NCBI RefSeq assembly: GCF_921293095.1
Contig: NC_060251.1
Span: 87,902,566 to 87,966,565 of the forward strand
Length of the DNA stretch: 64,000 bases
Reading direction: 5' to 3'
DNA from: Ischnura elegans
Taxonomy: Eukaryota; Arthropoda; Insecta; Odonata; Coenagrionidae
Shown here: in pieces, positions 34,701 to 46,700 of the stretch
Numbering within the stretch: the stretch's first letter is position 1
Layout of the letters: each line of letters starts with the position of its first letter
Position numbers and translations under genes: made by a program
The notes under the pieces: model-generated
The model's database searches: none
What the model was told of the DNA's origin: nothing
Seen by the model: only the letters and a program-made list of their open reading frames with translations

Positions 34701-37700
34701 TCATAAGTCTGTTCCTATTAGTAATGATGAGGTTAGTATGGATTATGGTTTTGAAATAGTATGTATTATTTTGCAATATAATTGGCGAAAGCAGTGTAGA
34801 ATGTATTAGTGGGTAATACATGAGATTTTGTGGCACTTGAATGGTGTTCATGAATGTTTTATACTCTTTTGTACATGTCGTACATTCCTGCTAGTGATTT
34901 ATGCTCAACTATCCAAGAAAATTCTATGGGTATGATAATAGTAAAATAGTGTTGTTCATCACAATTCTGACCAAATGAAATTAACCCAATATGATGCCTG
35001 TTGTAAAGGTTAATGTGAAAAAAATGAAAGTGATTCCGTGAAAAGTTGTGTGTATGTTAAATCAATCTGTTTTTGTATTTCTATTCCAGGATGAGAATGG
35101 AGTAGAAAGAACATTCGGAGACTGTACAACAAGGAAGAAGTATTCTCATGTTGATCTGATCCACATGATTGATGGAATGGATGGTGATAGGGGTGCAAGC
35201 GTATCTGGTGGAAGAGGATACTATTTAATGGTTTGTGGCTTTGTAAAAATATCTATGTGCATATTTTTTTTTAAATTTTGTTTTCAGTCGGAAAATTTAT
35301 TTTTTCCACATTTCAAACTTTTTACCCATGAAGATGAATAGTTTTTCTATTTATTGACGACATTGGTAATAAATTTGCTGTTTCAAAAATATCAGCACAC
35401 TGTGTAAATAAGTATTTACAGTAGACTCTCATTCATACGAACAACGTTATTACGAAGTTCTTGTTGTTACGGAGCAGTAAGTTGGTCCCGACGAAAATGC
35501 CTTTTCAAGCAATAGGAAAAGAAATGTTATTACGAAGTTTTCATTTTTAAGAAATTACGAACCTCAGTCCCAGTCCCGGCGGTTAAAAAATATAATTTAT
35601 TGCGAAGTTCCATGAATAAGCAATGGCATTTAGGTGGATATACACTACGCTAAGTTTTAATAATCACACCACATTTAAGTTCTTCTCGTGTGCCGTGCCC
35701 AAGAGTGCCAAGCTTGTCGTCCCTTCCGGCTTCATTCTTCACAGAACCGTTTTGTTTACAAGTGAAGTAGGCATTTTCCTTTCTTACCTGACAACCTTGC
35801 CCCCTAACCCGATCTAGACCATTCTCCCTGTCATCGGTCAACTCTCTTCACCGTGACAGTAGGTTTATCAACTTACCAACTAGGTCTTGGAACATATTTA
35901 GTTCGTTATCGAGGACTTACTATACTCGGGAATATATCAACCCTCGATTGCATCATGCCACATTCTTCTATTGAGAAACTGAAACGAATTTTCCTGTTTA
36001 TATTCATTTTCGCATAATTTAATCACGTTTATTATATACTGTTTTATTTTTTTCAACGATTCCTAAAAGAAACGTTCGTATGGACTTTGTTATTACGAAC
36101 CTCCAGTTTTTCGATCCCTTGAACTTTTTTATTTTTATTTATTTATTTATTTATTTATTTCATCACCAAAAACGGCACAAAGGCCTTTACATTGGCTGTT
36201 CCTAAATAAATAATATATAAAAGATAACAAACAATAGCACAGTAAATGAAAAGTAACAGTAAACAAAATTTTTAAACGTGAGAAGGGGCACTATTGATTA
36301 GACAATGGTGAATTATTGAGATGGTATTTTAAGGTGGCTTTGTAACTAGTAGCAGAGGAAAATGGGTCCAGGGAAGGGATTTTCGAAGCGATGGAGTTAA
36401 ACAAGGAGGGGATTCGGAAGAACAGAGAGGGTTGAGAGATGGAGAGACGGAATCGCGGAATGTGAAGCAGAGAGTTGTTTTGTAAGGGGCGAGGAGGAAT
36501 ATGAAATCAGAAAAGAGGGAGAATTTCGTTTGTCCGTAGAGAACCACTAAAGACTTTATGTAGAAACATGAGATCTGATAAGAAACGGCGGCTTGTTATG
36601 TTAGGTATCCTGAGGGAGGAAAGGATAGCGTCACGGGCGTAATATCTGAGTGTGGGGATTCGATGGCGGACTACTGCAAGAAAGAAGTTTAAAGGACGGT
36701 TGAGCAAGCTTAGAGTAGTGGGGCAGGCGGTAGACCAGACTGGTGAGCAGTATTCAAGTATGGGGAGAATACAACCGAAAAAAACTGTTCTTAATGCGGT
36801 AGGGTCGTGAAGGTCTGTTAGTCTATAAAGCATACCAACAATGGCCATTGCTCTCCTCACGATCAGCGAAATATGATCATGAAATTTTAATTTATCGTCA
36901 AAAATCACACCTAGGTCGCAGTGGGAGGTTACAAGGGGGATAGGCTTATTTAAAAGGCAGTAGGAGTGCTTCAGGGGATTGTTTTTCAACGTGAATGTCA
37001 TCATCACCGATTTGGAGGGGTTGACCCGCATCAGCCAAGTCGAGCACCAATCGGTGATAAAATTGAGTGCCGATTGAAGGGAATGTGAGTCGGTGGGGCG
37101 ATCCACTCTTTTAAAAATCTTGCAATCGTCCGCGTACAACAGAACATTGCAGCCAAAAGGCACATTCATGAAGTTTTTTGTCAATACAAAATGGAGAAAT
37201 TTAACATGTATTGACATGCATCCTGTATTTTGATGTGTTTTATAAATCAAGTTTTCCCCAGCAATGATGGGTAAGTGCTATGAATTCCTTAAAATATTCT
37301 ATTTCAAAAATATATTTTTCTTATCGGGTGAAAAACAACCTGCACATAAAAAATGTTTTAATTTTTGAACGTATTATGTACTAGATACATGTTGTAAATA
37401 TTTTCTTATATATAGAAAACAGTTAACACAAGCATTTCACCACACTTGAAGGAGGGCCCAAGACTGACTACCAGAGTCGTGAAAAGGGATTTTTTTTGCA
37501 TAAAATTTTTTTTAACAACAAAGCAAGCAAAAAGCCATGAATTTTATTTTTACAGGTGGTGGGTCATGCCTTAAGGAATATTAGAAAAAATAATTCAGCT
37601 TGATTCAGATATTGCCTCAGGTCAAAATTTGATGTTTTATAGAACCATGTTTTTGACGCAAAATTTTCTAAAATCTTATGAAACATACGAGTTTAGAGAA

Positions 37701-40700
37701 TTTCCAATATTCCTTAGGATATTTTTCAATTAGTTTTTGGAATCCTCATGACTTCTTTAGTAAACCTGCAAATTTTCATAAGAATCGGATGAAAACTATG
37801 GCTGAGACAAATTATTTCCCTCTGGAGGTACAAGTGCCTCTGGAGACCGCATTCATTGAAAAACTGCAGTTTCACCCAAACTTCAAATGGCCGTGAAAAA
37901 AAAACTATTAGAGATAGCCAAGAAATATTTTACACTGTTTCATTCCTGCATGGAAGGATGAAAATTGGCAAGTTTCATCAAAATCCGAGTCGGTGGGTGT
38001 CATGCCTGGATGAACTGACATGGAATGACCCCACTACTAGAAATATTTCCATTGCAGGACACAGAGGCAGGGATTCTGTGTGACCTTAATAACGAGAGTA
38101 TACTGTACCTAAATTTATTATTCTCAACTATTATTTTGATCACACTAATATCATTGACGATGTCCATGGGACATTGACAAGGTCTGGGATGGGCTGGAAT
38201 ATTAGTCGTCAAAATTAGCATTTTTCTTTCATTTTCTCCTCATAGACTTCAGGGGAGTGATAATAAAAAGTGGTTGCGTTTTTTGTGTAATTACTCCCCT
38301 AGGTCTATCTAAAACAATGGATATTCATTTTATGATAACAGCTTATTATGCAGTCATGCTCTCTAAAGCCATCTTCTGAACATTGAAGAGAGGCATATTG
38401 ATAGCTGAAGTATTTAACCCTTAAGCAGTGGTGCTGGCAATTTTTCTTGCGTAACATTTTGCTTGTGCACATGATTGACAGCATTCCTTAGTCTTCTTAA
38501 AATTATTTTGACTGAGTATGAATCACATTTCACCTGTCCAGGACTAAAATCGCCACAACCAATATGTCTCCTGAACCTCATTCTTGGTGGTGCATCAATT
38601 GTGCTGGTTAATCTTGTATAGCAGTGTGGTTATTGGATTGAAAAATGTGTTGTTGTGATAAGTATAACTTAGAAATTGTTTCCATGTGTATGGATAGTCT
38701 ATCATCTGATACAGATTTTTTAAATATTCAAGTTTGATTTTTCTATTTGTCATTAAAGTTGTATATAATAATAAATTTAATAGGTACATATATCAATTTC
38801 CCGGGCTTAATATTTTGTATTTAGTTGTACAGCTTTACTTGAAAAATCAAATTATCTCATAAATCACAAACAAAAGTCTGGATAAGTCCTCTCGCAGAAA
38901 AATAGGGAGCAAAGATATGTACGACCGAGCATCAGTGTTCACCATTAAATGAATCTCATTATTTTCTCATGTCAGCAAGGATTGTTACATTATGTTTGCT
39001 TAAAGTTATACCATATTTGTCTGAATATAGCCCCCCCTTTTTTTTCCAATAATGCCCGTGGTAAAAGTAAAGGGGAAACTAAATTCAAACCCATTTTTTG
39101 AATTTTTTTCCGAAACTCAAACCTCAAAATTAGGGGGGGGGAACATACTCGGAGAAATAGGGTACCTCTTTAGAAATAAGTGTATTTAAAGATATTTTTA
39201 CAGTATTAGCACTGTTGCAGTGAGTGCATCGGAGTGAATGCTTGAGGGTTAAGATAAACACTTTATACAAAATCTTAATAATATGGTAGGAGTCATGGGA
39301 AATACTTTTTTGCTGAAATTTGTTATGGCCCTCAACTCCTTCATTACTTTTTTCATGGGGCAGTCTTGAGGTGCCTCTTAATATTTGTTTCCTTTATTAT
39401 TAAGTTATTGCATGAATCTGAGACTGTCTTCCATTTTGGTATTGATGCCACTATTGAGGGAAAAGTGTCCACCAATCAGAATTCATGCCCTACGGATACC
39501 CTTAAAATTTTGAATGCTTCTGAATTATGTTTGCTGTCATTATTTATTGCCATTTTGCTAGACTGGCTCACAAATTTTTATAAACTGATTTCCTCAGTTC
39601 TTTATCTTTAGCCCTCAAATTATCATCCAAAATGGGTCTATGTACTAATTTGAGCTCCAATTTTTTGTGAGTAGTCTTTTAATTGTGATTTAATATAACT
39701 CTCATGAATGTTGTACTGTGGATTTCGCTTGTTCATTTTTCTCTAATTTATTTCAGGGGCCTGCTGTATTTTTGGAACAAGCACTTATTCAGTTGTCTCT
39801 AAAAATTTTATATGGAAAGAAATATAAACCTCTCTACACACCTTTTTTCATGAAAAAGGATGTGATGCAAGAAGTTGCCCAGCTCTCTCAATTTGATGAA
39901 GAACTTTACAAGGTAAGGATAATTTTTTAGAAATGTAACCTCTACATGGTAAGCGTTTGTCTTGCGTATTCAGCGTAATCCCGATTATCCGGGCTAATGT
40001 TGAGGAGAGGGGGCACTAATAATCGGAAAACACAATTAATCCCCTAACTTCTGCTTTAATTTCATTTAATTTTCAAAATTCATGTAAATCAAACTATTTT
40101 TTATTATTTATGCTCCTTGTCTGTTATTTTAGGTTGCTTTTCGGAATCATTCGTGTTTTTCTTTTCCCGACTGCAATTTGTTTAGCGGCGATAAAACGAT
40201 TGTACTCATATTCCTACTGCTCCATATGATATCTGGTTTCCGAAATCCACGCACCTGTATCTGTAAGATCACGGATTCAGAAAATTGGTTTGCACGAATG
40301 CTTCAAAACTGCTCTGCAGCTTCTAGCAGCAGAAACTACACTGTCAGGTATCACGCTGTTTAGTTGTCTCTCGTGCAAGTTGCCGGGTATGCAACTGCTG
40401 CAGGATGCGGATCCATGATCTTTGAGTGTAATCGCACACTACGATGCTTGGAAAAAAGGAGCTCGCAACTACTGTGAAGGCAACGGGTGTGCGATGTAAC
40501 CATTGTGCAGCAGTGGTTATAGGAAACCAGGACTTTAGGCAGTTTGTCTATGCAGGCGAGTGCCTGGCTATGACTCATGCTATCTCTACTTCCACTTCCT
40601 CTGCTGCCTTCACTTATTCTATTCCCTTCCTCTCCAGTTTGACCATGACTAGTCAGGGTGTAAGTACGTCTGAATGCGACGAAATCTCCGGTTCCTTTGG

Positions 40701-43700
40701 GCCATATTCGACCAAAAGCGAGGCCACGGCAATGATTGCACATTTGTAATATGAAATATACATTTATAGGTCATAGATGACATTTATCTTAATTTAAGAA
40801 TGGTTAAGCATCGAAGAATCCTCTGAAAATTAATCAAGAGTTTTTTCCCTCGCCGCTGATCATCATCTGCAAGCTTGAGCAGACATCCAATTAAACTTGG
40901 AACAATCCTTGTCAAAGTAAATAAAATAATTCCCTTATGCGAAGAGGATTCTAATAGAAATAATAAGCCCGGTATAGCTTTGCATTAAAATGCAAATATC
41001 CTTGTGCTTTTGTGTCCGATTAATTTTTATTATAAAGATCGCGGAAAACATCAAAGAAGTGTAAAACTCATGCACGGGTTAGCTGCAGTACGGATAACCC
41101 ACAGCGGGATAATCGGTAGTCTGCTGTATGTGACCATTAGCTCAATCTTTGTACTCAAATGCTCACTTACTGTAAATGGCTGTTTAGTTGCATCGTCATG
41201 CCTATGATAGATGAGATATGGTATTGACCTAATTTCATGTTGCCTCATACCCATTTTCTATTGTGTTGGACAAGAAATAAATTGATGTGTATATAGAATT
41301 TTTTTCTGAGGAAGCTAGGGAAGTAATGGTATTATTTTACTAGCATTGGTACTATTAGGAGTACATTATATTTTTACATTTAATATAATCCAGGTTGTGG
41401 GGAAAGAAGCCAGTAAAGAGGATGCCAGTGATACTGGGGAGAAGTATCTGATTGCTACATCAGAGCAACCTATTGCAGCATTCCATCGTGGGGAGTGGAT
41501 TCCAGAATCCAGTTTACCTATCCGCTATGCTGGGCTTTCAACATGTTTTCGGCAGGAAGTGGGCTCACATGGAAGAGACACTCGTGGTATTTTCAGAGTC
41601 CATCAGTTTGAAAAGGTATGTTTCAAGAGTCAAACAAAAATTGCATGTGTTGTAGGATATTTAGTACTCAAGGGTCGGTTTGTTTCATCAGCTATAGGTT
41701 CCCGCAGTTTTTGGGCTTAGACTCACAATTGGTACGGAGGCCAATAAGAATCAGGACAGGAATAATTTGTACAAAATCCAATTTGAAAGCTTTTCATGGG
41801 CATAATTTGCAATACAGACTTAATATAGAGCAATGTTATGCATATGATCATATTATTATTATTACATGAATTGTATAAGTCGACCATAATGTCGGGTGGT
41901 AACATAAAATCAGGAAGCACATAATACAGAGAAAAAGAACCAGAATATATATCCATGATAAAAATAACACCCTAATTCTAATCACATACAACTAAGAATT
42001 TAACATTATCCCAATAAAACAATTTTAAAACAATCCATTAAATACATTAATTCTAATATAATACAACTAAAAAATAAGCATTGACCCAACTTCAAACTCT
42101 CTTTTTGAACCATTATTTACTAAATCAATAGGTCAGTGCTTCACACTTCTTCCTAAAAATTTTGGCATTTGAAGGGAAGATCTTAAAAATCACTTCAGGT
42201 AGGTCATTCCACTCTTTAATTCCTCTATGCAGGAAGGATTTTCTCAAAATGTCTGTTTTCTGTTTTTTCAATTGAATTTTAAATTTATGGTCTTTCCTTC
42301 CTATGTAGCAGGGTGAGCCCAGCTTTAGACCTAATTCTTTCCAACCCTGCTCTTTTGTGAATGCTTTGTATACCCCGCATAGCCTATTAATGGTTCTTCT
42401 CACTTTTAGAGGTTTCCATCCTAAGCTCCCTAGCATTGCTGATACACTTTTCCCTCTTCCATGTTTTCCTAGAGTGTACCTGGCTGCCTTTCGCTGAACC
42501 CTTTCAAGCTTAGAAGATTCATTGTTAAAGTGGGGATCCCACACAGAAGTTGCATATTCAAGTTCAGGACGAACCATGGTCCTGTAGGCCATTTCTTTAG
42601 TTTCTCTTTTGCTCTCTTTTATATTCCGCATGACCCAATGCAGGGTTTTAAATGATCTCCCTATCACCTGATCGATATGCACTCCCCAATCAAGATTAGA
42701 TGTGAAATTAACCCCCAAGTATTTTAAGTCCCTAACTTTGGAAATATTTTCCCCGAGTAAGCTGTATGACCGATTCTCCGTGTTTCTCCTTCTCGTGAAT
42801 GTAATTTGCTTGCATTTTCCCGTATTCACATCCATTTTGTTGGAGATTATCCATGAAGATATTTTTTTCAGGTCATTTTGAAGGATACACGGGTCTTCCC
42901 TGGCTTTGATACTTCGGTAGCTTATGCAATCATCTGCGAAAAGTCGTATATTGGAGTCAACTCCCACATGGATGTCATTAATATAAATTAGAAACAATAG
43001 CGGACCTAATACGCTTCCTTGCGGGACCCCTGATGTTACCGCTATCTCCATAGAATAACCTTCACCTACTCTTACCCTCTGAGATCTACCTTTCAAAAAT
43101 TCCCTAATCCATACTTTAATCCTATCATCTATCTGTAGCCTACTAATTTTCTCTATCAATTGAGCGTGTGGCACTGTATCAAAAGCTTTTTTGAAGTCAA
43201 TGATCACCGCATCAATTTCACTGCCTTGATCCAGGACTTCAGCAATGTCTTGCGATAACCCTAGTAACTGGGTCTCACAAGAAAAGCCCTTCCTGAACCC
43301 GTGTTGATACTTGAATAGCCAATCATTTGTGGCCCAAAATTCGCGCAAGTACCTAGCGATAACTTTTTCAATTAATTTACACACTACTGACGTTAGGCTT
43401 ACTGGTCTATAATTATCTACTTTAGTTTTATCACCCCCCTTAAAAATAGGTATGACGGTTGCCATTTTCCATTTGGAAGGTAAGTCCCCATTATTTAGTG
43501 TGACTAAAACAAGTCTTCTAATGTAAGGAACTATTGCTTCATCCCCTAATTTTAATGCATCCATGGACACATTATCAGGACCCATTGATTTATTTCTCTG
43601 CTGTTTCCGTATTAGTTTTAAAATTTCATTATCTGTCACGCTTATATAGTCGAATTTATTTTGTCCACGGCTAGATAATAATAATGAGGGTTCACAATGT

Positions 43701-46700
43701 TCGGTGTTAGAGTTTGAATCAAAATTACCATCCCTATCCTTATAGCTCCTAGCGTACCACTTATTTAGTTCGTTTGCTTTGTCTTTGTCATTTAAAATAA
43801 CTTTCCCACCTTCACTCACGATCATAGATATGTCGTTATTAATATCTTTTTTCCTTCTAATATATTTGAAAAATTTATTAGTATTTTTCTGGCTTAGCAT
43901 ATTTACCAGATAGCTCTCCCGGGCTTCCCTTTTTTCAATATTAAATCTTTTAATTATATTTTTATAAGTTTCAAGGTTTTTAGGGCTTATATTTCTTTGT
44001 TTATACACACGCCTTGCCTTCCTTTTCAGTCTTCTTATATTTACATTATAATACTCTGGATCGCTGTTATGTTTAAGCCTTCTCCTAGGAACGAATTTTT
44101 CTATACACTCGAGCAAAATATTCTTAAAAGAATCCCAAATTTCATCCAAAGTAGCACCTTGACCCACCCATTTTGGAAAATATTCTCTTAGCATGTTTTT
44201 AAAAGCTGTCACATTTCCTTTCTTATAGTTCCAGATGAATTTTTCAACTTTTTTCTTTGACTTAGTGGGTGACAATTCTAGCTCAATAGAAACCGCCGAG
44301 TGATCACTTATACCCGGTATTATCTCAAAGCTTTGCACACCCTTAAATGGCCTTATAAGGAACACATCTAATATTTTACTTCCTCTCGTTGGTCCCTTCA
44401 CAAGCTGCTCGAATCCCTCTTCATAAACTAGTCTATTTACAAGTTTTTGAACCTTGCCATTGCCTTTAGCATTACCATCCCAATTGGCATTTGGCAGATT
44501 AAGATCCCCTGCTATGAGGATTTGTTTGTTCGGTTTTTCGGCGCATGCATCCGCCAAAGCCTCTAGTATACTCATATCCTCATCCGGTTTTCTGTAAAGT
44601 CCAATTAAATTTAAGGTTTTTCCTTTTTCCTTCGTGTATATATTTACACTCAGCATTTCGAAATCTGCCCTTACCCATTCTAGGCTACTCAATAAGTTAG
44701 ACTTGACGCAAATGAATACCCCCCCTCCCCTGTCAGTCCTGTCCCTCCTGTATACATTGAACTCATCTGGAAATATTTCTTTCGAGTTGATATCTTCTCT
44801 AAGCCACAACTCAGTGCCTACTACACAGTCAGGATTACACAATTCAATTAGCGACTGAAATTCAATAATTTTGTTTCTTATGCTGCGGCAGTTAACCTGA
44901 AGATATATATGGGTTAATTTGGTGCCTTATTGTTGGTAGCTTGGAGATCAAGGGTGTTTAACGTCAGGGTTTTCAGAATTTTTCTCCCAATGGTTTTTAG
45001 TCTCCTACCTCCGTGCAAATATCAGATCTTGAGTTCTTCTGGAACTTGTATCCATCTGTGGGTCAATCACACAAGGGACGTAATGTGCCACAGGTATGCT
45101 TTCCATGTTACCATGATCAGTTTATCTCACCCGTTCAAATACTTACCAAAATGTGGCGACTACCTGCAGTACATCTACGGAGGAGACCTCCAGCCCAGAG
45201 GCCATCTATTCTCTGACCCATCATTCTTTGATATGGTTACCTTTCTCAATACCTGTCAGTAATGAATGATGAATTGAAACTATCAAGTTTATGCAAACAA
45301 AGTATACAGCTGACTTACTGAAGTGTATGGTTTTCTGGTGTGTGCAAATTGACTGCAAAATATCAGCACAGGCAACCCACATATCTTCATCCCATAGCAA
45401 ATTTCTGGCTACGCACCATGAGTCCACTGTAGCTGCTACATTTCTGATTTCCATCTTCAATCTATACTAGCTCTGTGCTCATCCTGCTGCAACGCAACCT
45501 GTGAAACATCCGTTTATTGAACCCCTTAACCCTTTCGCTGCTGTGAACATACCTTTTCATCCTCCCTACAATGCGCTCAGCACTTACGCCACATGTGATG
45601 GGTAGGTTTCCGGAGAGTGAACAGCAGTGAGAGGGTTAAAATAAAGATCCCAACAAATTTATTATATGGTTAAAAGAATCAAGACATACCTCATAATAGT
45701 GAATAAAAATGGTATTCCCGATATATATGTTGATTCTGCGTTGTTCACAGGGTACAATGTACTTATATTTCTCATAGGTTGAACAGTTTTGCCTTACCTC
45801 TCCTCTGGAAGATAAGTCCTGGGAAATGATGGATGAGATGATTGCAAATGCTGAGGATTTTTATCAGAAGCTGGGAATTCCATACAGAATTGTAAATATT
45901 GTTTCTGGTGCTCTGAATAATGCTGCCTCAAAAAAATTAGATCTGGAAGCTTGGTTTCCTGGTTCAGGTGAATATGATAACTTAAAATTTTTTTATATGA
46001 TAATTTTTAATATAAATTTTTTTTATGTACAATAGGATTATTATAATATGTATTTTATTGTGGTTTTGGACTATTATAGTTCCCTCTATGTCTTGTTGAA
46101 AATGGTAAACCATTTAAAATTTGTTAACATATTGTAGGTTAAGACATTAAACTCTCAGTATTGGGAATAAAAATTTGGTATTCGAGCCTTTTATGCATAA
46201 TATTCTCAAAAATACAATATGGAACTTGCATATATTTCAGATATCTATCTAACAACAATCTAACAACCCCAAATATATTTTAAAATATATGTTTGTGTGT
46301 CACGGTAAATTTAAAAAATAATTTTTGACGTTATTTTCGATATTTTATGCACAAAGGTTAAGAAAAAAACTGCTGTTTCACAAAATAAAATATATTTGCG
46401 ACCGGTTTCGATACAGCGTATCATCATTGATACGCTGTATCGAAACCGGTCGCAAATATATTTTATTTTATTTTGTGAAACAGCGAAGTCTTTTCCTTAA
46501 CCTTTGTGCATCATGAAGGAGTTTCACCATGTTACGCCAACCACCATCGCATTGATATTTTATGCTTTAAAGTTTAAGAGAATTTTCAAACTCAAGAGAG
46601 AATCAAAAACACCTGATGATTGATTGGTAGAAAAAAGATGTCTTCATTCAGTATGCTGCAGACGAATACTTGAATACAAGCGATGGCGTGGTTATGATTT

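Larger units (their letters stand above)
35419..38105. mobile_element. TIR element family B copy 2, split by a LINE and further sequence
   Basis: Left end CAGTAGACTCTCATTCATAC (35419, preceded by TA) begins a stretch that follows copy 1 closely to about 36125. The right end TAATAACGAGAGTATACTG (to 38105, followed by TA) is found 2 kb later. In between sit the LINE at 36126-37200 and about 0.9 kb of other repeat. The pairing of the two ends is an inference from similarity to copy 1. Confidence 0.6.

Noticed and set aside
36126-36165. ATTT microsatellite
   Set aside because: It is the 3' tail of the antisense LINE, not an independent repeat.
40360-40743. 127-codon minus-strand frame and its plus-strand partner
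   Set aside because: They lie inside a non-autonomous pogo-like element and show no transposase motif.
44930-45262. 110-codon frame in SerRS intron 6
   Set aside because: No domain, no splice context; overlaps the truncated start of the LINE.
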